44,785 nucleotides of DNA, from assembly GCA_001917815.1 (NCBI GenBank), contig MNES01000079.1, forward strand, positions 1 to 44,785. Reading direction: 5' to 3'. Each line of letters starts with the position of its first letter. Position 1 is the stretch's first letter. The position numbers were made by a program, and so were the translations under genes. The notes beneath the pieces were generated by a model that did no database searches, was not told where the DNA came from, and was given only the letters and a program-made list of their open reading frames with translations. Of this stretch, positions 32,523 to 41,200 are shown in pieces. The DNA is from Chloroflexi bacterium 13_1_40CM_65_17. Lineage in GTDB: Bacteria; Chloroflexota; Dormibacteria; Dormibacterales; Dormibacteraceae.

Positions 32523-34711
32523 GCCTCGACACCGTCGATCAGGCGCGGCTGAGAGAGGTGGCCCTCACGCCGGAGGAGTATCGCGTCATCGTCGAGCGGC
32601 TCAGGCGCCCGCCGAATGCGGTGGAGCTCGGGATGCTCGGCGTGCTCTGGTCGGAACACTGCTCGTACAAAACGTCGAAGACGCTCCTGCGCCGCCTTCC
32701 GTCCACAGGTCCGGCCGTCCTGCAGGGTCCCGGCGAGAATGCCGGCGCCGTCGAGATCGGCCAGGGCTGGGCTGCCGTGTTCAAGATCGAATCTCACAAT
32801 CACCCTTCGGCGATCGAGCCTTACCAGGGGGCTGCGACCGGAGTCGGCGGAATCATCCGCGACGTCATCGCGATGGGCGCCCGGCCGATCGCCCTGCTCG
32901 ACTCGCTGCGGTTTGGCCCGCTGCCCGGGTCACGCCATCACTTCGACGGCGTCGTGGCCGGCATCGCAGGCTACGGGAACTGCATCGGCATACCGACTGT
33001 GGGCGGCGAGGTCTACTTCGACGAGTGTTACGCGCAGAACCCGTTGGTCAACGCGATGTGTATCGGGCTCGTCCGCATCGATCGCCTGATGCGCGCCCGC
33101 GCGGAGGGAACCGGAAACAGCCTCATGCTGGTCGGCGCGGACACCGGCCGCGACGGCATCCACGGCGCATCGTTCGCCTCGATCGAGCTCGACGAATCGA
33201 GCTCCGAGCGCAGGCCCGCGGTCCAGGTGGGCAACCCGTTCCTCGAGAAATGCCTGCTCGAGGCGTGCATGGATCTCGCCCACACGGATGCGGTGGTCGC
33301 GGTGCAGGATCTCGGGGCGGCGGGACTCACCTCGTCGGTGGCGGAGTGCGCGGGACGCGTCCCGGGCGCCGGCGCGCGCATCGACGTCGCGCTCGTGCCA
33401 AGGCGGGAGCGTGGGATGACTCCCTACGAGGTGATGCTGTCGGAATCGCAGGAGCGGATGCTCGTCGTCGTCCAGCGCGGGCGTGAGTCGGAGGTCGAGC
33501 GCATCTTCCAGACGTGGGACCTCACCTCGGCCGTCATCGGCGACGTGACCGACGACGGACAGCTGACGGTCTTCGACCGAACCGAGGTCGTGGCGCGGCT
33601 CCCGGTCCAGCTGCTCACTGACGGCGCGCCGCCGCGCCGGCTGTCCGGCAGGGCGCCGGAGCCCCCGCCTGCACTGCATCTCGACTCTCTTCCCCCGCTG
33701 GTCGACGCGGGCGAGTCTCTCCTCCGTATGCTGGCGAGCCCGAACCTCTCCAGCAGGCGTCCGATTTTCCGGCGCTACGACCACATGGTCGGCGACTCGA
33801 CTGTCGTCGCCCCGGGCGGGGACGCGGCGCTGCTGCGCATCAAGGGCACGCGGCTCGGGCTGGCGATGACAACCGACTGCAATGCTCGCTACTGCCACCT
33901 CGATCCCAACCTTGGCGCCCAGCACGCGGTTGCGGAAGCTGCCCGCAACATCATCGCAACCGGCGCGCGGCCCCTGGCCGTCACCGATTGTCTGAACCTC
34001 GCCAACCCTGAGCGGCCAGAGGTCTACTGGGAGCTCGAAGAGACGATCGCCGGCCTCGCGCAGGCATGCCGCGCGCTGGAGGTTCCGATCGTGAGCGGGA
34101 ACGTGAGCCTCTACAACGACTCGGGCGGCGCCTCGCCGATCCATCCCACGCCGGTGGTGGGCATGGTCGGCCTCATCGACGATTACGGGCGGCGGCTATC
34201 GGCGGGGCTGAAGAACGAAGGCGACTTCGTGCTCCTGGTGGGGTCGAGCCACAACGACCTCGGGGGTAGCGAGTACCTGAAGGTCGAGCATGGAACGGTG
34301 GCCGGCCGCCCGCCGGCGCTCGACCTCGCTCGGGAAGCGACCGTCAACAGGTTGATCCTGGCCGCGGCCAAGGCCGGGCTGCTCCGGTCCGCGCACGACT
34401 GTGCGGAGGGCGGCATGCTGGTCGCCCTCGCCGAATGCTGCCTGCTGGGCGGCATGGGCGTGCGATGCCCGGCGCTTCGGCCAGAGACTCCGCTTCGCCT
34501 CGACGCCGCCTTCTTCGGCGAGACCCCAGGGCGCTTCGTCGTGAGCGCGGGGTCGCGCGCGATGCCCGAGCTCCAGACGCTCTCCCGGCGCCACCACGTC
34601 GAGATCTCGCTGCTCGGGATGGCGGGCGGCCAGACGGTGGAGTTCGAGGGCCAGTTCCGGCTGCCGCTCGCCGACCTGCGGCAGGCCTGGGAAGCGGGGT
34701 TGTTGACCTAA
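32519..34711 (+). CDS. purL: FGAM synthase catalytic subunit PurL
   Basis: A 730-residue, small-type PurL (730-750 residues is usual) that uses ATP and PurQ-derived ammonia to turn FGAR into FGAM. It shows two AIRS-like halves: [47 protein letters not shown] and [16 protein letters not shown] in the first; [13 protein letters not shown] and [13 protein letters not shown] in the second. ATGA overlaps the purQ stop; purF begins three bases after its TAA. Confidence 0.97.
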   Translation: MSLDTVDQARLREVALTPEEYRVIVERLRRPPNAVELGMLGVLWSEHCSYKTSKTLLRRLPSTGPAVLQGPGENAGAVEIGQGWAAVFKIESHNHPSAIEPYQGAATGVGGIIRDVIAMGARPIALLDSLRFGPLPGSRHHFDGVVAGIAGYGNCIGIPTVGGEVYFDECYAQNPLVNAMCIGLVRIDRLMRARAEGTGNSLMLVGADTGRDGIHGASFASIELDESSSERRPAVQVGNPFLEKCLLEACMDLAHTDAVVAVQDLGAAGLTSSVAECAGRVPGAGARIDVALVPRRERGMTPYEVMLSESQERMLVVVQRGRESEVERIFQTWDLTSAVIGDVTDDGQLTVFDRTEVVARLPVQLLTDGAPPRRLSGRAPEPPPALHLDSLPPLVDAGESLLRMLASPNLSSRRPIFRRYDHMVGDSTVVAPGGDAALLRIKGTRLGLAMTTDCNARYCHLDPNLGAQHAVAEAARNIIATGARPLAVTDCLNLANPERPEVYWELEETIAGLAQACRALEVPIVSGNVSLYNDSGGASPIHPTPVVGMVGLIDDYGRRLSAGLKNEGDFVLLVGSSHNDLGGSEYLKVEHGTVAGRPPALDLAREATVNRLILAAAKAGLLRSAHDCAEGGMLVALAECCLLGGMGVRCPALRPETPLRLDAAFFGETPGRFVVSAGSRAMPELQTLSRRHHVEISLLGMAGGQTVEFEGQFRLPLADLRQAWEAGLLT

Positions 34712-34714
34712 CCC

Positions 34715-36160
34715 ATGTGTGGGGTCTTCGGCATCTGCGCGGCGCGGGGTGTCGACGTCGCGAACATCACCTACTTCGGGATGTTCGCGCTCCAGCACCG
34801 CGGCCAGGAGTCCGCGGGTATTGCCGTCTCGGACGGCACGAACGTGCGCGTGCATCGCGGCATGGGCCTCGTGGCTCAGGTGTTCTCGCCCGCCACCGTC
34901 AAGGAGATGGGCGAAGGCTCGATCCTCGCGCTCGGCCACACGCGGTACTCGACCACTGGTTCGAGCCGTCCCGAGAATGCCCACCCGCTGCCTTTTCACC
35001 ACCCGCAGCTCGGGCCGGGCGCCATCGCGCACAACGGAAACCTGCTCAACGCTGATGCGCTGCGCCGCCAGCTCGAGGAAGAGGGCGCGACATTCGGTAC
35101 GGCGCTCGACACCGAGGTGATGGCCCGGCTCATAGAGCACACCCACGGCCGCTCGTGGGAGGAGGTCATCCGCAAGACGTTCGCTCGAGTCGTCGGCGCC
35201 TACTCGTGCGGCATCATCACGCCCACGCAGCTCATCGCGCTGCGGGACCCATACGGCTTCCGGCCGCTGTGCATCGGCTACATCCCGCTCCCCGGCCAGC
35301 CCGCGCACATCGTGGCTTCGGAAACATGCGCGCTCGACACGGTCAATGCCACCTTCGTGCGCGAGGTGCAGCCAGGCGAGATGGTGGTGATGGACGAGCA
35401 CGGCGTCCACAACCTCACCTTCCAGACCTCGAGCAAGCACGCGATGTGCGTGTTCGAGTTCATCTACTTTGCGCGCCCCGACTCCATCCTCAAGAACTGC
35501 GAGCTGGAGGAGGCACGGATACGCATGGGTCACGAGCTCGCCGGGGAAGCGCCGGTCGACGCGGACATGGTGATCGCGTTTCCGGACTCGGGCACGCCGG
35601 CGGCCATCGGCTACGCGGAGGCGTCAGGCATTCCTTTTCGCGAGGCGCTGATGAAGAGCCGCTACATCAACCGCACTTTCATCCAGCCGGACCAGTCGCT
35701 TCGCGAGGCGGGAGTGATGCTCAAGCTCAACGCGCTGCCGCGATCGATCAAGGGCAAGCGCGTGATCGCCGTCGACGATTCCATCGTTCGCGGGACGACG
35801 TCGCGCCGGATCATCGAACGCCTGCGTGCGGCGGGGGCGAGCGAGATCCACATGCGAATCTCGAGCCCGCCCATGAGGTTCCCGTGCTTCATGGGCGTGG
35901 ACATCGGCTCGACCAAAGAGCTGATCGCGGCCGGCCGCACGGTCGAAGAGGTGCGCAAGCACATCGGCGCCGACAGCCTGGCGTACCTGTCGATCCCGGG
36001 CTTGATGCGGGCCATCGGCCGCGGCACCGCCGAGCAGTTCTGCCGCGCATGCTTCGACGGCTCGTATCCGGTGCCCGTGCCTCAGCAACTCGAGATGGAC
36101 AAAATGCAGTTCGAGCCGCAATTGATTCCGGATCCCATCCTTCTCGACACGAAGGGCTGA
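34715..36160 (+). CDS. purF: Amidophosphoribosyltransferase, Fe-S type
   Basis: Commits PRPP to purine synthesis, forming phosphoribosylamine; 481 residues. The protein starts MCGVFG, so Cys2 becomes the N-terminal nucleophile after Met removal, without the propeptide seen in Bacillus. The PRPP loop is VIAVDDSIVRGTTSRR. Cluster ligands of the 4Fe-4S type are visible at HAMCVFEFIYFARPDS, PCFMGVD and FCRACFDGSYPVP. An oxygen-sensitive cluster is therefore expected. ATG follows purL closely, and the stop shares a base with the purM ATG. Confidence 0.97.
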   Translation: MCGVFGICAARGVDVANITYFGMFALQHRGQESAGIAVSDGTNVRVHRGMGLVAQVFSPATVKEMGEGSILALGHTRYSTTGSSRPENAHPLPFHHPQLGPGAIAHNGNLLNADALRRQLEEEGATFGTALDTEVMARLIEHTHGRSWEEVIRKTFARVVGAYSCGIITPTQLIALRDPYGFRPLCIGYIPLPGQPAHIVASETCALDTVNATFVREVQPGEMVVMDEHGVHNLTFQTSSKHAMCVFEFIYFARPDSILKNCELEEARIRMGHELAGEAPVDADMVIAFPDSGTPAAIGYAEASGIPFREALMKSRYINRTFIQPDQSLREAGVMLKLNALPRSIKGKRVIAVDDSIVRGTTSRRIIERLRAAGASEIHMRISSPPMRFPCFMGVDIGSTKELIAAGRTVEEVRKHIGADSLAYLSIPGLMRAIGRGTAEQFCRACFDGSYPVPVPQQLEMDKMQFEPQLIPDPILLDTKG

Positions 36161-37140
36161 TGGCCGGCGAAGGGCTTTCCTACGCCGCGGCCGGCGTGGA
36201 CATAGAGGCGTATGAGCGGGTGCTGGCGCGGGTGAAACCGCTGATCGCCGCCACCCACGGCGAGGATGTGGCCCTCGGGGTCGGTCCGTTTGCGGGGCTC
36301 TTCGCGCTGCCTGGCGGCGGGCACCTTGCGGCCAGCGCCGACGGCGTGGGCACGAAGATCAAGGTCGCGATCGCGGCGTCCTCTCATCGAGGCATCGGCA
36401 TCGACCTCGTCAATCACTGCGTGAACGACATCGCGACCGCCGCCGCGCGGCCGCTGTTCTTCCTCGACTACTTCGCGACCGGCAAGCTCGATCCAGAGGT
36501 CTTCATCCAGGTGATCGAAGGCGTCACCTCGGCCTGCCGCGAGGCCGGCTGCGCGCTGCTCGGGGGCGAGACCGCCGAGATGCCTGGCGTGTACGCGCTC
36601 GGTGATTACGACCTGGCCGGGTTCATCGTCGGCATGGTCGAGCCGGGGCTCACGCGAGACCCGAAGAACATTCGCGCCGGAGACGTCCTGATCGGGCTGC
36701 CGTCCAGCGGCCTCCACACCAATGGGTTCTCGCTCGTCCGCAAGGTGTTCGAGGACGTGCCACTGGATCGCGTGTTCCCCGAGCTCGGCCGGCCCCTCGG
36801 CGAGGAGCTGCTCGAGCCCCACCGATCCTACCTGCAGGAGCTCGGCTCGATCAACTGGAAGGGCGCCGCGCACATCACGGGCGGCGGGGTGCTCGGCAAC
36901 CTACCGCGTTGCCTTCCGGAGGGGCTGGGCGCGCGCCTCGGTCGCCGCTCGTGGGATGAGCCGCCGATCTTCGGCCTGCTGTCGAAGCGGGGCCGGATCG
37001 CCGACATCGAGATGTTCGGCACGTTCAACATGGGTCTGGGCATGATCCTGGTCGTGGATCGAGACGAGGTGCCGCGCAGCGCTTGCGTCGTCGGCGAGGT
37101 CGTGGAGCAGTCCGGCGGCGAACGCGTGGTGATCAGCTGA
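36160..37140 (+). CDS. purM: AIR synthetase
   Basis: Closes the imidazole ring, FGAM to AIR, with ATP; 326 residues. Blocks are LSYAAAGVDIEAYERVLA at the start, SADGVGTKIKVAIA, GIDLVNHCVNDIATAAARP, LLGGETAEMPGVYA and GLPSSGLHTNGFSLVRKVF. ATG 36160 overlaps the purF stop. The C-terminal HITGGGVLGNLPRCLPEGL is standard. A hairpin separates it from purN. Confidence 0.97.
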   Translation: MAGEGLSYAAAGVDIEAYERVLARVKPLIAATHGEDVALGVGPFAGLFALPGGGHLAASADGVGTKIKVAIAASSHRGIGIDLVNHCVNDIATAAARPLFFLDYFATGKLDPEVFIQVIEGVTSACREAGCALLGGETAEMPGVYALGDYDLAGFIVGMVEPGLTRDPKNIRAGDVLIGLPSSGLHTNGFSLVRKVFEDVPLDRVFPELGRPLGEELLEPHRSYLQELGSINWKGAAHITGGGVLGNLPRCLPEGLGARLGRRSWDEPPIFGLLSKRGRIADIEMFGTFNMGLGMILVVDRDEVPRSACVVGEVVEQSGGERVVIS

Positions 37141-37147
37141 AAATTCA

Positions 37148-37172
37148 CCGCACAAAATCTCCGATTTTGCGG
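37148..37172 (+). repeat. Hairpin between purM and purN, near the purN ribosome site
   Basis: CCGCACAAAATC pairs with GATTTTGCGG around a TCC loop, with a two-base bulge. The 3' arm adjoins the GGGGA that probably serves as the purN Shine-Dalgarno (start ATG 37181). It could pace purN translation or mark an RNA cleavage site. There is no T-tract, so termination is unlikely. Confidence 0.4.
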
Positions 37173-37180
37173 GGACCCCG

Positions 37181-37756
37181 ATGAAATTAGGGGTAGCCGT
37201 CTCGGGGAAAGGCTCGAATCTTCGCAACCTCGTCGATCTTGGTTTCGACGTCGTGGCCGTGGCCACCAACCGGCCGTCTTGTGGCGGAGCCGCGTTTGCG
37301 CGCCAACGTCGCATCCCGGTGGGTGAGCTCTCGCTCAAACGGTTTGCAAGCGAGGAGGCACGCGATGCGGCCATGCGCGACTTCTTCAGGTCGCACGACG
37401 TTGAGCTTGTGGTCGACGCCGGCTACGACCGCATCCATACCAGACCGTTCCTGGAGGGCTATCGAGGCCGGATCATCAACGTCCATCCGTCCCTGCTGCC
37501 CGAGTTCGGTGGCAGCATGGATGCCGTGGAGCAAGCCCTGCGCAGCGGAGTCCCGGTGACGGGCGCGACTGTGCACCTGGTCACGGAGGACCTGGATGCG
37601 GGGCCGATCCTTGCCCAAGAGGCGGTGGAGGTCAGGGACAACGACACGGTGGAGAGTCTTCGCCGCCGCGTCCACGAAGCGGAGCACAGGATTCTTCCCC
37701 GGGCAATCCGGACGCTGGAGGCGAGACTTGCCGAGAGCCCTGCTGTCGGTCAGTGA
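37181..37756 (+). CDS. purN: GAR transformylase
   Basis: Formylates GAR with 10-formyl-tetrahydrofolate; 191 residues, slightly short. The phosphate-binding start is LGVAVSGKGSNLRNLV, the catalytic Asn/His are in INVHPSLLPEFGG and the Asp in TEDLDAGPILAQE. It is the first gene in this operon separated from its predecessor by a real gap (about 40 bases) and has a hairpin before it. The 3' end overlaps purH by 29 bases. Confidence 0.93.
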   Translation: MKLGVAVSGKGSNLRNLVDLGFDVVAVATNRPSCGGAAFARQRRIPVGELSLKRFASEEARDAAMRDFFRSHDVELVVDAGYDRIHTRPFLEGYRGRIINVHPSLLPEFGGSMDAVEQALRSGVPVTGATVHLVTEDLDAGPILAQEAVEVRDNDTVESLRRRVHEAEHRILPRAIRTLEARLAESPAVGQ

Positions 37757-39254
37757 CAAGAGCGGGCTGACCGGGTTCGCTCGCGGCCTGCAGCGCCTGG
37801 GCTTCGAGCTCTACGCAACCGGCAACACCCTCAAGGCGATCGCGGACGCGGCGATCGACGCCCATCCGGTCAGCGACCTGACCGGCTTTCCCGAGATGAT
37901 GGACGGCCGGATCAAAACCTTGCACCCAGGCGTGCATGCGGGTCTGCTTGCGCGGCGTGATCAGCCAGACCACATGGAGGCGTTGGAGCGACACGGCCTG
38001 AAGACCATCGATCTCGTGTGCTGCAACCTCTACCCGTTCGTCGAAGCCGTGACCCGCCCGTCCGTCGCGTTCGATGAGGCGGTCGAGCAGATAGACATCG
38101 GCGGTCCGACGATGATCCGCGCAGCGGCGAAAAACCATGAAGCGGTCATAACCGTGGTGCGGCCAGAGCGATACACGGAGGTGCTGGCGGCCCTGCAGGC
38201 CGGCAGCGCGGACCTCGCGATGCGGCGCCGGCTCGCGGCGGAGGCTTTCGCGCACACGGCCGCCTACGACTCATGGATCGCCGCATACATGCTCGCCAAC
38301 AGCGACACCGGCTTCCCGGCGGAGCTCTCGATCACCGGTCAGCTCGCGCAGGCGCTGAAGTACGGCGAGAACGAGCATCAGCAGGCTGCCTTTTACCGAT
38401 TCGGTCCCGATCCAGGTGGGATCGGAGGCGCCAAGCAGCTCCAGGGCAAGGAGCTCGGCTTCAACAACATCCAGGACGCGGCCGCGGCGTTCGCGCTGGT
38501 GACCGACTTCCCGCGGCCGGCGGCGGCCATCATCAAGCACATGAACCCATGCGGCCTGGCTGTGGCTGACGACATCGCTGCGGCGTACCGGATGGCGTAC
38601 GAATGCGACAGGGTCTCAGCATTTGGCGGGGTAGTCGCTGTGAACAGGCCGCTCGACCGTTCCACCGCCGAGCTGATCGTCCAGATCGCCACCCACGTGG
38701 TGATCGCGCCTGCCATTCTGGACGAGGCCAACGAGGTGCTGGCGCGGCGCAAGGCGATGGTTGTGCTGGCCGCGCACGAAGGCCGGCCCGGCTTGTTCGA
38801 TTACGACGTTCGTACCGTCGCGGGAGGCTTCCTGGTGCAGGCCTGGGATCGGATCGGATTCGACCGCGCGTCATGCGTGGTCATGACCAGGCGGCAGCCA
38901 ACGGAGGAGGAATGGGAGCAGCTCGGGCTTGCGTGGACGGCTGTGAAGCACGTGAAGTCCAATGCGATCGTCCTGTTCCAGCATGGCGCCGCGGTCGGCG
39001 TGGGAGCGGGGCAGATGTCTCGCGTGGAGGCCGTGCAGCTCGCGGTGAATAGGGCAGGTGAACGAGCCAGTGGCTCGGTGATGGCGTCCGATGCCTTCTT
39101 TCCGTTTCCGGACGGGCTGGAGGTGGGGATTCGCGCCGGCATCACCGCGGCGATCCAGCCGGGTGGTTCGATGAAGGACGCCGATGTCATCGCGGCCGCC
39201 GATGCCGCAGGGATCGCGATGGTGGCGACCGGCCGGCGGCATTTCAAGCACTGA
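37728..39254 (+). CDS. purH: Bifunctional AICAR transformylase / IMP cyclohydrolase
   Basis: Completes IMP synthesis; 508 residues. The N-terminal cyclohydrolase domain shows RALLSVSDKSGLTGFARGL, DGRIKTLHPGVHAGLLARRD and CCNLYPFVEAV; the transformylase domain shows LKYGENEHQQAAFYR, IIKHMNPCGLAVAD, SAFGGVVAVNRPLD and KSNAIVLF, ending MVATGRRHFKH as in the family. TTG 37728 with GGAGG six bases upstream is the start and places it inside the end of purN. kynA starts at its stop codon. Confidence 0.97.
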   Translation: MPRALLSVSDKSGLTGFARGLQRLGFELYATGNTLKAIADAAIDAHPVSDLTGFPEMMDGRIKTLHPGVHAGLLARRDQPDHMEALERHGLKTIDLVCCNLYPFVEAVTRPSVAFDEAVEQIDIGGPTMIRAAAKNHEAVITVVRPERYTEVLAALQAGSADLAMRRRLAAEAFAHTAAYDSWIAAYMLANSDTGFPAELSITGQLAQALKYGENEHQQAAFYRFGPDPGGIGGAKQLQGKELGFNNIQDAAAAFALVTDFPRPAAAIIKHMNPCGLAVADDIAAAYRMAYECDRVSAFGGVVAVNRPLDRSTAELIVQIATHVVIAPAILDEANEVLARRKAMVVLAAHEGRPGLFDYDVRTVAGGFLVQAWDRIGFDRASCVVMTRRQPTEEEWEQLGLAWTAVKHVKSNAIVLFQHGAAVGVGAGQMSRVEAVQLAVNRAGERASGSVMASDAFFPFPDGLEVGIRAGITAAIQPGGSMKDADVIAAADAAGIAMVATGRRHFKH

Positions 39255-40000
39255 TGGGGACACGGTTTGGCGAAGAGGGCCGGAAGCTTTCCTACGGCTC
39301 GTATCTCAAGATCCCCGAGCTGCTCGCGCTCCAGCATGGACTGAGCCACGAGCATGACGAGCTGCTGTTCATCGTCGCCCACCAGGTCTACGAGCTGTGG
39401 TTCAAGGTGGTCCTGCACGAACTCGAGGCGGCCCGCGCGACGATCGACCGAGACGACATCTTCTTCGCCCGCCACCATCTCCGCCGGGTGTACGTCATCG
39501 AGAGACTGCTGGTCGAGCAGATCGAGGTCCTGGAGACGATGTCCCCCCAGGATTTCCTTGCATTCCGCTCCCAGCTGGCCCCTGCCAGCGGTTTCCAATC
39601 GGTGCAGTTTCGCGAGATCGAATTCCTATCGGGATTGAAGGACCCGAAATACCTGACGCGAATCGAGGCGACCCCGGAGGAGAAAGCGAGGCTGCAACGA
39701 CGGCTCGACGAACCGTCGCTGGCCGATGCATTCGATGCGCTGGTCGCCCGTCGCGGGTCACCCTCGCTGGTAGACATCTTTCGCGATCGCGAGCGCTACG
39801 GCGACCTGTTCGACCTGTGCGAGGAGCTGCTAGATCACGACGAGACATTCGCGCACTGGCGGGCTCGACACGTCCTGATGGTCGAGCGCCAGATCGGTTC
39901 CAAGCCCGGTACAGGAGGGAGCACCGGCGCCAGCTATCTCCGGTCCACCTTGGGCAAGCGTTTCTATCCCGAGCTGTGGGAGGTGCGATCGCTGCTTTGA
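39254..40000 (+). CDS. kynA: Tryptophan 2,3-dioxygenase
   Basis: Haem enzyme that opens the indole ring of tryptophan to N-formylkynurenine; 248 residues, short as in many bacterial forms. Signatures are LSYGSYLKIPELLALQHGLS at the N-terminus, FIVAHQVYELWFKVVLHELE (substrate contacts), QSVQFREIEFLSG, and HVLMVERQIGSKPGTGGSTG with the haem-binding His and the Gly/Thr-rich loop. ATG shares a base with the purH TGA, so it is the distal gene of the purine operon. No kynurenine formamidase, kynureninase or other pathway gene is in the window. The formate released downstream could feed one-carbon pools, which is inference only. Confidence 0.95.
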   Translation: MGTRFGEEGRKLSYGSYLKIPELLALQHGLSHEHDELLFIVAHQVYELWFKVVLHELEAARATIDRDDIFFARHHLRRVYVIERLLVEQIEVLETMSPQDFLAFRSQLAPASGFQSVQFREIEFLSGLKDPKYLTRIEATPEEKARLQRRLDEPSLADAFDALVARRGSPSLVDIFRDRERYGDLFDLCEELLDHDETFAHWRARHVLMVERQIGSKPGTGGSTGASYLRSTLGKRFYPELWEVRSLL

Positions 40001-40035
40001 AGGCAGGGTTCGAAGGCGAGCGCCCGGAGCACCAC

Positions 40036-40185
40036 ATGAAGAAGACGCACGTAGAGCACCCTCGCGTGACCTGCGGCACATGTCGCATGTTCGACGGCCT
40101 CGCCTGGTGCCGCCACTGGAACTTCCACACCACGGCCGAGTCGCCGCCGTGCAGGTTCTACAAACCGAAAACCGGCGTCACCTGA
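40036..40185 (+). CDS. Small Cys/His-rich protein
   Basis: A 49-residue protein of unknown function. Four cysteines appear as CGTC, WCRHW and PPCRFY, a pattern that could bind zinc or a metal cluster. ATG 40036 has CGGAG six bases upstream. The reading frame extends in frame to TTG 39997, which would overlap the kynA stop and add 13 residues. It probably rides on the purine operon mRNA. The next gene is convergent, 13 bases away. Confidence 0.6.
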   Translation: MKKTHVEHPRVTCGTCRMFDGLAWCRHWNFHTTAESPPCRFYKPKTGVT

Positions 40186-40197
40186 GCGGCGACTCGG

Positions 40198-41139
40198 TCA
40201 GATTTTCACCACCAGCTTGCCGTGTGCCCCGCCCTCGCCGATGATCTTGAAGGCCTCTCCGGCTTGCTCGAGAGAGAACGTCCTGATGCGAGGGGCCTTC
40301 AACTTCCCATCAGCCATGAGCCCGACAAGATGCTCAAGGCGCTCCGTCGTCACCTGGGTGCGCAGGTTGACGCCTTTGATGCCGCGTATCGCGAGCTCCT
40401 CGATCGCGGCCGCACCCTTCATCGAGGTGACCGTCCCACCCTTACGTACCGCCTCGCTCAATAGTGCCAGTGCCGGAGCATCGCTACCCGTGTCAATGAT
40501 CGATGCAACACCATCGGAGTGCTTTGACTTGAGCGCTTCCAGAACCTCGCCTGACATTCGATTGATCACCTCGTCGGCGCCCAGGCTCTTCACATATTCC
40601 GTATTTCCGTTGCTGGTCACGCCGATCACATGTGCGCCACGCGCGGAGGCCAGCTGGACCGCGTAGCCGCCGATTCCCCCAGAAGCACCCACGACCACGA
40701 CAACGTCATTCGGGTTGAGGGCAGCAGCTTCCACGGACATCAGCGCCGACACGCCTGCGAGGGGCAGGGCAGCCGCTTCGACGTCGCTGACCGACCCCGG
40801 ATATTTGGCGATGCTGCCGGTGGAGGCCGTCGTCAGCTCCGCCAACGTGCCTTCGCCTAAGACCATCTTGCTCGTGACCCCGAACACTCTATCTCCGACC
40901 GAGAACCCACTCGCTTTGGGCCCGAGCGCATCGACCGTGCCCGCCAGGTCGCCGGCAGGGATCAGTGGAAATCGGTGTTCCATCCGATCCTTCAGAAAGC
41001 CCTGGAGCACGGCGTTGTCGAAGGGATTTATCGAAGCGGCGGCAACCCGTACACGCACCTGTCCTTCGGCCGGCTCCGGTTCAGGCAGGTCGTGAACAGA
41101 ACCGGGTTGCCCGAAGGCATCAAGGGCAAAGGCGCGCAT
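40198..41139 (-). CDS. NADPH:quinone reductase-like medium-chain oxidoreductase
   Basis: A 313-residue zinc-independent member of the alcohol dehydrogenase/quinone reductase family. The start is MRAFALDAFGQPGSV, the substrate domain includes IPAGDLAGTVDALG, and the NADP-binding turn is VVVVGASGGIGGYAVQLA, then GVTSNGNTEYVKSLGADEVI. The catalytic-zinc residues of true alcohol dehydrogenases are absent. It lies 61 bases downstream of the exporter gene on the same strand, with AAGGTGAG before the ATG, so it is likely coexpressed under the MarR protein; detoxification of quinones or electrophiles would fit. Confidence 0.9.
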   Translation of the reverse strand: MRAFALDAFGQPGSVHDLPEPEPAEGQVRVRVAAASINPFDNAVLQGFLKDRMEHRFPLIPAGDLAGTVDALGPKASGFSVGDRVFGVTSKMVLGEGTLAELTTASTGSIAKYPGSVSDVEAAALPLAGVSALMSVEAAALNPNDVVVVVGASGGIGGYAVQLASARGAHVIGVTSNGNTEYVKSLGADEVINRMSGEVLEALKSKHSDGVASIIDTGSDAPALALLSEAVRKGGTVTSMKGAAAIEELAIRGIKGVNLRTQVTTERLEHLVGLMADGKLKAPRIRTFSLEQAGEAFKIIGEGGAHGKLVVKI

Positions 41140-41200
41140 CTCACCTTAGTAACCGGCCACAAGGAAGGAGTTATTTCGAACGGTTTTTGCCCTTGACCTT

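Noticed and set aside
34196-35533. Minus-strand open frame of about 445 codons opposite purL/purF
   Set aside because: It spans the junction of two well-conserved plus-strand genes and has no recognisable domain.
35155-36159. N-terminal extension of purM through the purF gene (open frame from 35155)
   Set aside because: The extra 335 codons are out-of-frame purF sequence rich in Arg and Gly; the ATG at 36160 gives the normal AIR synthetase start.
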